From the NCBI GenBank assembly GCA_041743125.1, contig JBGTNK010000263.1, forward strand, positions 1 through 64,000: DNA of 64,000 bases, in the 5' to 3' direction. Shown one piece after another: positions 25,437 to 34,160 of this stretch; within the stretch, counting starts at the first letter, position 1, and each line of letters opens with the position of its first letter. A program made the translations under genes and the position numbers. The stretch comes from Terrimonas_B sp041743125. GTDB taxonomy: Bacteria; Bacteroidota; Bacteroidia; Chitinophagales; Chitinophagaceae. The notes beneath the pieces are model-generated. The model had not been told where the DNA came from. It did no database searches and was given only the letters and a program-made list of their open reading frames with translations.

Positions 25437-28400
25437 ATGAAAAAAGCTTTTAAAATTATCGGCATAGTATTTCTTGCACTTATCATCGTGGCTTTTGCCG
25501 TGCCTATATTATTTAAGAAACAAATCACTAACCTGGTTAAAAAAGAGATCAACAACAACCTGACAGCAAAAGTTGATTTCAGTAATGTCCGTCTTTCGCT
25601 TTTCCGCCATTTTCCTAAATTATCAATCAGTATAAAAGACCTTTCTGTAGTTGGCACAGGGGAATTTATTGGGGATACATTGATTGCGTCAAAATTCCTT
25701 GATGCCTCGGTCAATATAATCAGTGTTATAAAAGGAGAAGATATAAACGTATCAGGGATTTTTCTTGAATCACCCCATATCAGGGCACTTGTTAATAAAG
25801 AAGGAAAGGCCAGCTGGGACATAGCGAAAGAAGCTGCTCCAAATTCGGAAGGTGCCGATACAACCACATCTGCTTTTAAAATGACGCTTCAGAATTACAG
25901 GATTAAAAACGGCTATATTTATTATAAGGACGAAAGCAGTGATATGACGGCAGAAATTTCGGGTCTCAACCACGAAGGAAATGGTGATTTTACCCAGGAC
26001 GAATTTACTTTATCAACACTAACCCAGGCGGATGCAGCCAGTTTTACCTATGCTTCTATTCCATACCTCGCTAATACGAAAACAAATATCGGGGCGGATA
26101 TAAAAATTAACACCACTACGAATACATATACCTTCAAAACAGATGATGTTAATTTAAATAATTTGAAAGTGTCTGCAGATGGTTTCTTCCAATTGGTAAA
26201 TGACAGCACCTATAACATAGACATAAAATTTAAATCACCCTCCAATGATTTTAAAGATATTTTATCCATGATACCTGCAGTTTACAAGACTGATTTCGAT
26301 AAAATAAAAACAAGTGGTTCTGCACTATTCAATGGCTATGTAAAAGGTACTTATAGTCCGCAGCAGATACCGGCTTATGATATTAACCTTCAGATAAAGG
26401 ATGGTTTTTTTCAATATCCTGATTTACCCCAACCGGTTAAAAATATACAGGTTGATATGAACGTGAGCAACAAGGATGGCAAAATGGATAATACAGTTGT
26501 TAACATTTCAAGAGGACACCTGGAAATGGATAATGAGCCTTTTGATTTCAAGCTAATATTTAAAAATCCGGAAACTTCGCAATATGTTGATGCTGTAGCG
26601 AAGGGAAAGCTGGATCTTGCCAATGTTTCTAAGTTTGTAAAATTGGAAGGGAATATGAAATTAGCCGGCCTGGTATGGGCAGACATTTTTGCGAAGGGAA
26701 ATCTTTCTGCTTTACAAAATCAACAAGGTCCTTTTACAGCCGGTGGTTTTTTGGATATTAAAAATCTCTACTACTCTTCCGATGCTTTTCCGCAACCCGT
26801 GCAAAATGGCAATATGAAAGTGCAATTAGAAAATACCGGCGGCATAGCGGATCAAACCAAAATTGATATCTCATCTGGTCATATAGAAATTGGAAAAGAC
26901 CCCGTGGATTTTTCTCTTCAACTACGAAAACCAGTTTCAAGTATCGATTTTACAGGTGAAGCCAAAGGCAGATTTACGCTGGACAATATAAAACAGTTTA
27001 CTGAACTGGAGCCTGGTACCAGCGTAACTGGTGTATTAAGCGCAAATCTGAGCTTTAATGGAAATAAAACAGCTATTGATAAAAAAGAATTTGATAAGAT
27101 CAATATTAACGGCACTGCCGGGTTGACAAATTTAAATTATGTGTCAAAAGATTACCCGGGTGGTATTACTGTTTCCAATACCCAAATTACATTTAACAAG
27201 AAAACCCTTAACCTGGATAATCTAAATGGAAACTATCTTAATACCAATTTTACAGCCAGTGGAGCATTGAGTAATATGATCGGCTATGCTATGCAGGATC
27301 AAACTTTGTCCGGTACACTAAATGTTTCAGCGGATAAGATGAATCTTAACGATTGGATGGGCACGGATACCACTGAATCCACAACAGTCTCTTCTTCTGA
27401 ACCCTTTTTAGTACCGGCAAATATCAACTTCATCATCAATGCAAAAGCAGGCCTGGTAAAATATGATAAAGTAGATTATAAAAATATTACGGGTGTTTTG
27501 GTCCTGAGCGACCAAACCGTAAAACTGCAGAATGTAAAAACAGAGGCGCTGGAAGGTACGGTAGCATTTACCGGTTCCTATTCCACCAAAACGGATAAAA
27601 AAGAGCCTGCCATAACCATGAGTTATGATATAAAAGATGTGGATGTACAAAAGGCATTTTTTGCATATAACACTTTTCAAAAACTTATGCCTATCGGCCA
27701 GTTCCTTGATGGTAAATTAAATTCGCAGTTGTCGATGACGGGCAATTTAAATGGCAATATGATGCCTGACCTGGGAAGCCTGACGGGCCAGGGAAATCTG
27801 TTACTGCTGGAAGGAGTACTTAATAAATTCGCCCCTCTTGAAAAATTGGCAAACACTTTTCAGATTGATGAACTAAAATCAATTTCAGTAAAAGACATAA
27901 AAAACTATATTGAATTCGCCAATGGAAAAGTGCTGGTAAAACCGTTCAATTTAAAAGTGAAAGACATTGATATGCAGATTGGTGGTATGCACGGATTTGA
28001 TCAAACCCTTGACTATGTAGTTGCTTTAAAATTGCCCCGTAAATACCTCGGCACCCAGGGTAATAACCTGGTGAATAATATGGTAACCCAGGCAAATAAT
28101 AAAGGCATCGCAATAACCGCTGGGGAAACAATAAATTTAAATGTAAAAATGGGCGGGTCCCTCACTAATCCATCCATATCAACTGACCTTAAAGAAGTAG
28201 CTGGCGATGCTATTGCAGAATTAAAGCAACAGGCTGTTGATTTTGCCAAACAAAAAGTGGATAGTGCCAGGCAAACACTGAAAGACTCAGTCAGTGCGGT
28301 AAAAAACCAGGTGGTCAGCGATATTAAAGAAGATATTACGGCCCGGATCTTTGGCAATAAAGACTCATTACAAAAATCCGGCAATATGGATAGTTCCAGG

Positions 28401-28490
28401 AAAAAAGCAGAACAGACCATTAAAAATACGGTTGGCGATCTTTTTAAGAAAAAGAAAAAAGTGGTTACAGATACCACAAGTAACCAATGA
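25437..28490 (+). CDS. AsmA-like large envelope protein
   Basis: 1017 residues with one N-terminal membrane helix (about 5-25) and a long beta-rich periplasmic part, the layout of AsmA/TamB-like proteins that bridge the envelope and are linked to phospholipid transfer to the outer membrane. The N-terminal KVDFSNVRLSLFRHFPKLSISIKDLSV is the AsmA entry domain. Recurrent segments (FDFKLIFKNPETS, later VDFSLQLRKPVSS; GNMKLAGL) indicate internal repeats of a hydrophobic-groove module. The last 90 residues are a helical, Lys-rich tail. Own promoter, single gene. Confidence 0.85.
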   Translation: MKKAFKIIGIVFLALIIVAFAVPILFKKQITNLVKKEINNNLTAKVDFSNVRLSLFRHFPKLSISIKDLSVVGTGEFIGDTLIASKFLDASVNIISVIKGEDINVSGIFLESPHIRALVNKEGKASWDIAKEAAPNSEGADTTTSAFKMTLQNYRIKNGYIYYKDESSDMTAEISGLNHEGNGDFTQDEFTLSTLTQADAASFTYASIPYLANTKTNIGADIKINTTTNTYTFKTDDVNLNNLKVSADGFFQLVNDSTYNIDIKFKSPSNDFKDILSMIPAVYKTDFDKIKTSGSALFNGYVKGTYSPQQIPAYDINLQIKDGFFQYPDLPQPVKNIQVDMNVSNKDGKMDNTVVNISRGHLEMDNEPFDFKLIFKNPETSQYVDAVAKGKLDLANVSKFVKLEGNMKLAGLVWADIFAKGNLSALQNQQGPFTAGGFLDIKNLYYSSDAFPQPVQNGNMKVQLENTGGIADQTKIDISSGHIEIGKDPVDFSLQLRKPVSSIDFTGEAKGRFTLDNIKQFTELEPGTSVTGVLSANLSFNGNKTAIDKKEFDKININGTAGLTNLNYVSKDYPGGITVSNTQITFNKKTLNLDNLNGNYLNTNFTASGALSNMIGYAMQDQTLSGTLNVSADKMNLNDWMGTDTTESTTVSSSEPFLVPANINFIINAKAGLVKYDKVDYKNITGVLVLSDQTVKLQNVKTEALEGTVAFTGSYSTKTDKKEPAITMSYDIKDVDVQKAFFAYNTFQKLMPIGQFLDGKLNSQLSMTGNLNGNMMPDLGSLTGQGNLLLLEGVLNKFAPLEKLANTFQIDELKSISVKDIKNYIEFANGKVLVKPFNLKVKDIDMQIGGMHGFDQTLDYVVALKLPRKYLGTQGNNLVNNMVTQANNKGIAITAGETINLNVKMGGSLTNPSISTDLKEVAGDAIAELKQQAVDFAKQKVDSARQTLKDSVSAVKNQVVSDIKEDITARIFGNKDSLQKSGNMDSSRKKAEQTIKNTVGDLFKKKKKVVTDTTSNQ

Positions 28491-28793
28491 TAAAGGCGGC
28501 AATATAGCAGGGATATTTTTTACCAAACAGGATTCTATACCAGGATGAAAAAATGAAATCTGACAATTAAATAACTTATTGTATGAATGACAATAGCGTT
28601 TTAAAATTATCATATCCTCTGATTCTCTATAAACAATCTAATAATCCAATTACTGTTTTTTTCAGTTTTTTTTATCACAAACGATGAAAATCTTATCCTG
28701 GTGATATGCCAGGCAGCAACAAGTTTTTTTATTGAGCCCACGTCAGTGGAAATCGGTTGGAGATAATTTTTAACTTATAAAAATAGCAGCATT
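28491..28793. other. Intergenic stretch without recognisable feature
   Basis: 303 A+T-rich bases between the AsmA-like gene and the DUF302 gene. I see no gene, tRNA, strong hairpin or exact promoter box in it. Confidence 0.5.
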
Positions 28794-29180
28794 ATGGAAT
28801 ATTATTTTAGCAAAACAATTACAGCCAGTTTTGAAGATGCCATTCAAAAAACAACAGAGGCTCTCAAAGAAGAAGGTTTTGGAATACTAACAGAAATTGA
28901 CATAAAAGCCACCCTGAAGAAAAAATTGGATGTAGACTTTTACAATTATAAAATCCTGGGGGCCTGCAATCCTCCATTTGCTTACAAAGCTTTAATGGCT
29001 GAAGACAAAATTGGCACGATGTTGCCTTGCAATGTAATTGTTCAGGAAAAAATAGCCGGCCAGGTTGAGGTTTCTGCTGTTAATCCGGTAGCTTCCATGC
29101 AAGCCGTAAAAAATAAAGATCTTGTTGATATTGCGGATGAAATAGGAGACAGGTTACAAAAATTAATAAGGAACTTATGA
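28794..29180 (+). CDS. DUF302 domain protein
   Basis: 128-residue cytoplasmic protein matching the DUF302 fold: FEDAIQKTTEALKEEGFGILTEID, the KILGACNPPFAYKAL motif and GTMLPCNVIVQE. Each motif has one Cys (ACNPP and LPCNV), a conserved pair in this family that suggests metal or thiol chemistry. Function unknown. Confidence 0.9.
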   Translation: MEYYFSKTITASFEDAIQKTTEALKEEGFGILTEIDIKATLKKKLDVDFYNYKILGACNPPFAYKALMAEDKIGTMLPCNVIVQEKIAGQVEVSAVNPVASMQAVKNKDLVDIADEIGDRLQKLIRNL

Positions 29181-29317
29181 TAGTTAACCTTCCTTATGAA
29201 CAAAATAATTGCTTTCGTAAATTAATCATTAGTTTCCCACAGATAATTCAATCAATCCCGATGGACTATAAAACGTTATCATTAAAATTTTAAATAAAAC
29301 AAACCTAAAAAAGCAAC

Positions 29318-29635
29318 ATGACAATTCAATTTAATACGGATAATAATGTAAGTGTGCACGAAGCGTTTGGCAGCAAGTTAGACGGCATACTTTCAGATGA
29401 GTTAAGCAGGTTTAGTGAATATATTACCCGCCTGGAGGTTCATCTGTCAGATGTAAATGGGTCTAAAGATGGTATAAATGATAAAAGATGTATGCTGGAG
29501 GCCCGCCTTAAAGGAAAACAGCCAATTGCAGTAACGGAACAAGCAAATACGTATGACCTTGCGGTAACTGGTGCCATTGATAAATTGAAGACTTCTCTGG
29601 ATACAATAGTTGGGCGAATGAGTAATCATTCATAG
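29318..29635 (+). CDS. HPF/RaiA-family ribosome-associated protein
   Basis: 105 residues with the beta-alpha-beta-beta-beta-alpha layout of ribosome hibernation factors. Seen: an N-terminal strand, the helix region FGSKLDGILSDELSRF, the strand ITRLEVHLSDVNG, and the C-terminal helix YDLAVTGAIDKLKTSLDTIVGR. Short-form factors of this type bind the 30S decoding region; this one lacks the long C-terminal dimerisation domain. It is more divergent than typical HPF, so a stress-linked relative is also possible. Confidence 0.75.
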   Translation: MTIQFNTDNNVSVHEAFGSKLDGILSDELSRFSEYITRLEVHLSDVNGSKDGINDKRCMLEARLKGKQPIAVTEQANTYDLAVTGAIDKLKTSLDTIVGRMSNHS

Positions 29636-29729
29636 GGCTTCACTTGCGTATACTTAAAAAAGAGGTAAGAAAATAATCGAACCTTACCGGACATCAAAAC
29701 TTTATATCTTTTAAGAAACTCTTTGCCAG

Positions 29730-29805
29730 TCGGGATGACCCCGATTTAATCGGGGCGGCCCTCCCGCCTCAAGCGGGATGCGCTACCGGCCTGCGCTACA
29801 TCCCG
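29730..29805 (-). repeat. tRNA-Pro-like pseudo-tRNA repeat
   Basis: On the minus strand 76 nt fold as a cloverleaf: acceptor CGGGATG/CATCCCG perfect, D arm GCGC/GCGC, anticodon arm TCCCG-CTTGAGG-CGGGA and an over-long GC-rich T-arm hairpin whose loop lacks the TTCGA consensus. The 5' third is nearly the same as the intact tRNA-Pro at 34087-34160. The anticodon position would read TGA, not a proline anticodon. The missing T loop argues against a functional tRNA. It shares its anticodon-arm sequence with the partial copy at 34419-34467, so both belong to one repeat family. Confidence 0.65.
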
Positions 29806-29825
29806 AAAATTTGAAAGTCAAAAAT

Positions 29826-29863
29826 AAAAAAGACTCCTGAAAAAATTCAAGAGTCTTTTTTTT
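29826..29863. terminator. Bidirectional hairpin terminator
   Basis: AAAAAAGACTC (29826-29836) pairs with GAGTCTTTTTT (29851-29861), with a further TGAA/TTCA pairing inside around one mismatch. T runs exist on both strands. It can end the HPF gene transcript and, on the minus strand, follows the tRNA 3'-end remnant at 29865-29892. Confidence 0.8.
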
Positions 29864-29864
29864 G

Positions 29865-29892
29865 GTCGGGACGACTGGACAAATGTCGAACC
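29865..29892 (-). pseudogene. tRNA 3'-end remnant
   Basis: Eleven bases GTCGGGACGAC (29865-29875) are identical to the 3' acceptor end of the intact tRNA-Pro and its flank (34086-34096). Fourteen bases further lies GGTTCGAC (minus strand), a T-loop-like element. The 5' half is absent. As at the intact gene, a hairpin terminator follows directly on the minus strand. Confidence 0.5.
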
Positions 29893-30080
29893 ATTTCATC
29901 AAAGATTTAAAGGCTGTTGACGAGTTTTACAGGCAAATAGGCAGCTTGTAATCTCTCCAAAATCTGCCAAAAATTTATCGGTGCAATTGATAATATAAAC
30001 TTAAATTAAGATGTATTTGCGCTAAGTATTAATCACACATTTCAATTTGTTTTACACCTTACTTGATTTTTAATTGCTAT

Positions 30081-30956
30081 CTACTCAATAATAAATTTGT
30101 AACCCCTGCCGTGTACGTTAATAAATTTAATGGAGTTATCGTCGCTTAATATCTTACGTAATTTAGACACCAATACATCCACATTTCTGCTGATGACCAC
30201 GATGCCTTTATCTTCCCAGATCTCTTTCATCAGTTTTTCCCTTTCTACGATCTGGTTGATATTTTCCGCAAAGATTTTCAGTGCTTTTGTTTCTTTTTCG
30301 GAAAGCGTGATAGTTTTATCCTCTCTTTTCAAAACATTGTTATCTGAATAGAATTGAAAGCTTGCTAATTGTATGTAATCAGTATTGTCGGCAATTGGTT
30401 CCTGCTCTTCTTTTTTACGAAACTTATTTTTTACATAAAAACCAAGCAAGCCCAGCGGGATAAGCAACAGCAACAACCAGGAGAAATTAAAACCGGCTTT
30501 CTTCAACAAATCAATTTCAATAATATAACAATCCACCGCCAGCGTACGACCCCTGCAGGCTTTTAAATCGCCTGTGTGGCTGTTTATTTCAAATGCAAAG
30601 ACCGTTTCGTCTTTTTCACAATTCTTCAAACTCACGATATAATCTTTGGCGAGGGCATTTTTTTGAAATGTCCGCTGCACCAACTCGATGAGTGTATCTG
30701 AAATAAAACTAAAGTCGTTTTGAAAGGAGATCTGGTAGGTATTTTCATCTACCTTCTTCACCGGCAGTACCCGGGAGGTAGAATCTTTGGCGGTAAGCAG
30801 GAGCTCATGTCCTAAATTTCGCAACACCACTTCTGCATGCTTACCTGGCAAGTCATTATTTTCTTTGATAAATGCAAAAGCAGAAATCGCAATCACAATT
30901 ATCATGACCGAAGATCCAAACAACGTAAATCGCTTCATGTGTGCAAAATAATTCAT
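30081..30956 (-). CDS. Membrane-anchored OmpR/ToxR-type winged-helix regulator
   Basis: 291 residues arranged as an N-terminal helix, a sensor region of about 140 residues, a second membrane helix (SWLLLLLIPLGLLGFYV near 165) and a C-terminal Trans_reg_C winged helix (ITLSEKETKALKIF, RNVDVLVSKLRKIL, FINVHGRGYKFII). The domain order is the reverse of ToxR but the logic is the same: a periplasmic signal could act directly on a DNA-binding domain in the cytoplasm. The sensor contains Cys residues in LKNCEKDE, KACRGR and VDCY. It is divergent from three exported-protein genes, 129 bases away, which are the obvious candidates for regulation. ATG at 30938 is an alternative start. Confidence 0.85.
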   Translation of the reverse strand: MNYFAHMKRFTLFGSSVMIIVIAISAFAFIKENNDLPGKHAEVVLRNLGHELLLTAKDSTSRVLPVKKVDENTYQISFQNDFSFISDTLIELVQRTFQKNALAKDYIVSLKNCEKDETVFAFEINSHTGDLKACRGRTLAVDCYIIEIDLLKKAGFNFSWLLLLLIPLGLLGFYVKNKFRKKEEQEPIADNTDYIQLASFQFYSDNNVLKREDKTITLSEKETKALKIFAENINQIVEREKLMKEIWEDKGIVVISRNVDVLVSKLRKILSDDNSIKFINVHGRGYKFIIE

Positions 30957-31085
30957 TAGCCTTCAGTTTCAAGTGGTTTTACAAACGTTTTACGCATCTT
31001 TTACATCTTTTTACTGCTAAAAATCTTCCTGGTAGTTGACGCCCGATATCTTTACTTTACTGTTTCACCAATATAATTTATAGCC

Positions 31086-32123
31086 ATGAATATTTATATC
31101 CTTGCTTTTTTACTCCTTTTCACGGTTTCCTCATCTTCTCTTCTCCCGGATAGCCATCCAGATCCAAAAACAGAGAAGGCCGGTCCTGCAAAGATCGTTT
31201 TTAAATCTACAGATGGCGGACAAACCTGGCAGGACATCAGCAAAGGGCTGCCAGAAAATTTGCGGAAAGATGGTATCCGGGGAGAGAGCATCTTTGCAAA
31301 TGATAAAGGGCTGTTTTTACGGGTTGGAAACGGACTTTATCACAGTACACCAAATGCCACCCCTCCTTTTTGGACCAAAGAGACTTCCACTGATGAAAAT
31401 AGCAGCATTGCCCCCAATAAGTCCGGGATATTTGCCAACAATTACTGGGGGATAATGGTAAAAAAGGCAAACGGAACGAATGTATGGGTGCCGATATTCG
31501 ACAATTTTTCTGAGCCACGAATACGCAATGTTTCTGAAACTGCCGGAGGTACGATTTTCATCAGCACCGATAGAGGGATTTTTAAAACTGCTGACAGCGG
31601 AAAAACCTGGAAACATGTGTATGCAGGAGGCTGGGCAGGGCATTTGGACGAGTCGAATGGCATACTGGTGGCGACCAGTAAGAGAAGTATAATAAGATCG
31701 ACCGATAATGGCGAAAACTGGGCGCCAGCGATCAGTGAGGACAGTGTGGTTTTCGATGTAAAACAGATCAAAGGCGGATTCGCTGCTATCACTTCCAATT
31801 CAGAGGTGCATACCCCGAAAACCAGTAGGCTAAGTACATCCTACGACGGCGGTAAAACCTGGCAGCTCATTGATGCCGGCGACAAAGTTCTTATTGATTC
31901 AATAAGGCGGACCTGGGATAATCGCCCTTTTTTGCAAGCCTTCCAGACTTCGATTACCCAAGTTGGTGAAAACTTCTTGTGTACTCATCCTCACGGCATT
32001 TTCAGATCATCAGATAAGGGAAAGACATGGAAATTATTACTTCCTTCTGTAGACGGTAAGGTCTTCAATTTATTTGGTTCAGGCAACGTGATCTATGCCA
32101 TACCCAGCAAGGGTGGATGTTGA
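31086..32123 (+). CDS. Exported Asp-box (BNR) beta-propeller protein with C-terminal KGGC
   Basis: 345 residues with a signal peptide and five Asp-boxes of form S/T-x-D-x-G-x-T/N-W (STDGGQTW near 41, TADSGKTW, STDNGENW, SYDGGKTW, SSDKGKTW), so a sialidase-like or sortilin-like propeller without recognisable catalytic residues. The protein ends IPSKGGC, and the next gene product also ends KGGC. Those are the only cysteine-bearing parts of the mature chain that I see. First gene of a three-gene group (gaps of 35 and 11 bases). Role unknown. Confidence 0.8.
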   Translation: MNIYILAFLLLFTVSSSSLLPDSHPDPKTEKAGPAKIVFKSTDGGQTWQDISKGLPENLRKDGIRGESIFANDKGLFLRVGNGLYHSTPNATPPFWTKETSTDENSSIAPNKSGIFANNYWGIMVKKANGTNVWVPIFDNFSEPRIRNVSETAGGTIFISTDRGIFKTADSGKTWKHVYAGGWAGHLDESNGILVATSKRSIIRSTDNGENWAPAISEDSVVFDVKQIKGGFAAITSNSEVHTPKTSRLSTSYDGGKTWQLIDAGDKVLIDSIRRTWDNRPFLQAFQTSITQVGENFLCTHPHGIFRSSDKGKTWKLLLPSVDGKVFNLFGSGNVIYAIPSKGGC

Positions 32124-32158
32124 AAACTCATCTATGTTAATTAAAACCTACAAAAAAT

Positions 32159-32698
32159 ATGAAAAAAGTTATTTATGCGCTGATCTTACCGCTGCTTGTG
32201 GTAAGCGGACTAGTATTTGCCAATCGCGTAATCAAAAATGATACTTCTACAAAAGCAGCCCCAAAGCCACCCTCTGCTGCTGAAATTAAAACCGAACGGG
32301 AAAAGTGGGTGGCTAGCCCTGATGGTATAAAGTTCAAAGAATGGGAAGCGTCTCCCGCAGGTAAAAAAGTGTATGCCGCTGAAGCTAAAATAAGGAAGCA
32401 TATAACTGATTCTACCAATATGGAGGCTGTTGTAACTTCTCTTTCTCTTCCGCCAGGCTCACGATTAGGTTTCGGAGTGATGGTCAGGATTAATGGTGAC
32501 GATTATATTCTCAATTTTGCGCCGGAAAAGTCTCAACTTGAGCAATTGCGTAGCCTGAAAGTTGACGACAAAATAATTATAAGAAGCCGTAATGTATCGC
32601 ATGCGCCCAAGTATGCATATCCAATAGTATCGGGCGAATATGTAGAACGAGATAGTAAAGTAATTTTTAAACGTGTCCCCCGAAAAGGCGGTTGCTGA
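32159..32698 (+). CDS. Exported hypothetical protein with C-terminal KGGC
   Basis: 179 residues with a signal peptide (to about residue 21), then a Lys/Glu-rich helical part containing a short tandem repeat (WVASPDGIKFKE, WEASPAGKKVYA), then a beta-rich domain of about 90 residues. The C-terminus is RVPRKGGC; the final Cys is the only cysteine. Family not recognised. It lies between two propeller genes in the group controlled, by position, from the divergent regulator. Confidence 0.7.
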   Translation: MKKVIYALILPLLVVSGLVFANRVIKNDTSTKAAPKPPSAAEIKTEREKWVASPDGIKFKEWEASPAGKKVYAAEAKIRKHITDSTNMEAVVTSLSLPPGSRLGFGVMVRINGDDYILNFAPEKSQLEQLRSLKVDDKIIIRSRNVSHAPKYAYPIVSGEYVERDSKVIFKRVPRKGGC

Positions 32699-32709
32699 GT
32701 AAATAAATT

Positions 32710-33717
32710 ATGAAATACATACACTTATTTACTTTGTTCTTGATGCTTGTTTTTAACACCTCCTGTGGACAAAACAAAACAAACCCACCACAAGATAATA
32801 TCAGGTACAATAGAACAGGATTATCCGAGTCTCAACTTAAAGAGGCTGCCAGCTCCAAAGTGCCTATAAGTATGGTCCGGAATGTAAGGCAAGCCAGGAA
32901 CAGAGACATTTTGATTGCTTCTTACTTAGGCGTGTTTCGATACGATGGAACATCTTTTACTAATATATCAAGTGAAATAAGTTGGCCGACCTTCTGGGAT
33001 GTGCTGGAAGATCGAAAAGGAAATCTTTGGTTCGCTTCTCAAGATTCGGGTGTTTATTATTACAATGGGAAATCCTTTCAGCATTTTACAACAAAGGATG
33101 GGCTTGCCGGTAATACAGCATTGCATATTTATGAAGATAGAGCCGGTAATATTTGGTTTGGAGCAAGCCGTTACGATGGAAAATCTTTTCGAAATTTTAC
33201 CACAAAAGATGGATTTCCAAGTAACAGTATTCGTTTACTCCTTGAAGACAAAACCGGCAAGCTTTGGTTTGGTGCACAAGGAGAAAATATGTTCGTTTAT
33301 GATGGAAAAACATTTACCGTTTTAAAAAACAAAGATGGCAAGGCGTTTAACAACGTTTGGTCAATAATCGAAGATAAAAAAGGAAGCATTTGGTTCGGTG
33401 ACGTTGATGGTCTTTGGCGCTATGACGGCAGTACCTTTACAAACGTTTCGCAGAGGGGGGCTTATGCAATAATCGAAGATAAAAAAGGAAACATCTGGAC
33501 TACTGGTGACGTAAATCCTCCTAATGGGCTATTCTGGGCACTTTCCCGTTATGATCAAAAGTCCTTGTACGATAAAAAACCCACTGTAACCGAAATTATG
33601 TCAGGACAACCAGGTCTTTTGGGACTTTTGGAAGCTAACGATGGAAGTATTTGGTTCGGATCTTATAAAGGAGTATATCGTTATGATGATAAGACTATCA
33701 CGGACTTCAAAAGTTAG
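32710..33717 (+). CDS. Lipoprotein of regulator-propeller (Reg_prop) repeats
   Basis: 335 residues. A signal peptide ends at a lipobox-like FNTSCG with the lipidated Cys at about residue 19. The rest is a series of Reg_prop repeats with the pattern (L/I)-x-(E/D)-D-(R/K)-x-G-x-(L/I)-W-F-(G/A) followed by YDGKSF or YDGTTF-like strands. These normally form the sensor part of hybrid two-component systems; here the propeller stands alone on the periplasmic or outer-membrane side. Unlike its two upstream neighbours it lacks the KGGC end. Confidence 0.82.
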   Translation: MKYIHLFTLFLMLVFNTSCGQNKTNPPQDNIRYNRTGLSESQLKEAASSKVPISMVRNVRQARNRDILIASYLGVFRYDGTSFTNISSEISWPTFWDVLEDRKGNLWFASQDSGVYYYNGKSFQHFTTKDGLAGNTALHIYEDRAGNIWFGASRYDGKSFRNFTTKDGFPSNSIRLLLEDKTGKLWFGAQGENMFVYDGKTFTVLKNKDGKAFNNVWSIIEDKKGSIWFGDVDGLWRYDGSTFTNVSQRGAYAIIEDKKGNIWTTGDVNPPNGLFWALSRYDQKSLYDKKPTVTEIMSGQPGLLGLLEANDGSIWFGSYKGVYRYDDKTITDFKS

Positions 33718-34040
33718 GAGGGTCAGAAATAATGTGTATAGCCGATAATTTTAATATGGAATTGTGCTTCAGGCGGTACATTTTTCAGCATCGACTAGTG
33801 GCCGACATTTTTACTCGGCGGACTTTTTATTTTAGATTTTAGAAGTAAAAAAATAACAAACAGATTAACAATAACTGAGTGCTGACAAAAGAGGAATAGC
33901 GGCGTACAATAGCAGAAAGCCGTAACGGTTGTGTGCGTCTCCTAAAAGCTATGCCTGACTGCTGGATTCGAACCCACACAAATTATTCCTTCACAGTACA
34001 TTGACGATTTAGAAGCTTAAAGAAGTGAAATTGATTCGAA
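33718..34040. other. Intergenic accessory stretch with tRNA debris
   Basis: No convincing gene. It contains a T-arm/3'-acceptor-like tRNA remnant at 33953-33977 and leads into the strong bidirectional terminator at 34041-34080. Confidence 0.5.
33953..33977 (-). pseudogene. tRNA T-arm and 3'-acceptor remnant
   Basis: On the minus strand GTGGG-TTCGAAT-CCAGC forms a T arm with four of five pairs (one wobble), followed by a seven-base acceptor-like AGTCAGG. No matching 5' half exists upstream on that strand, so this is a fragment. Confidence 0.45.
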
Positions 34041-34080
34041 TTAAAAAGGCTTTAAGTTCAATGACTTAAAGCCTTTTTAA
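34041..34080. terminator. Bidirectional terminator between propeller operon and tRNA-Pro
   Basis: A perfect 17-bp stem (34041-34057 with 34064-34080) with a six-base loop; the stem ends in A5/T5 runs on both strands. It lies directly 3' of tRNA-Pro on the minus strand. Confidence 0.9.
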
Positions 34081-34086
34081 TTTCAG

Positions 34087-34160
34087 TCGGGACGACAAGA
34101 TTCGAACTTGCGACCCCTAGCACCCCATGCTAGTGCGCTACCGGGCTGCGCTACGTCCCG
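34087..34160 (-). tRNA. tRNA-Pro(GGG)
   Basis: A 74-nt cloverleaf: acceptor CGGGACG/CGTCCCG, D arm GCGC/GCGC, anticodon stem CTAGC/GCTAG with loop ATGGGGT (anticodon GGG, G37 as in proline tRNAs), T arm GCAAG-TTCGAAT-CTTGT. CCA not encoded. Its first 23 bases are also the 3' end of the GIY-YIG gene. A strong terminator follows. Confidence 0.93.

Noticed and set aside
29730..29805. Calling this a functional tRNA-Ser(TGA)
   Set aside because: The T loop lacks TTCGA, the T arm is an over-long GC hairpin, and the body is that of tRNA-Pro without the serine long arm.
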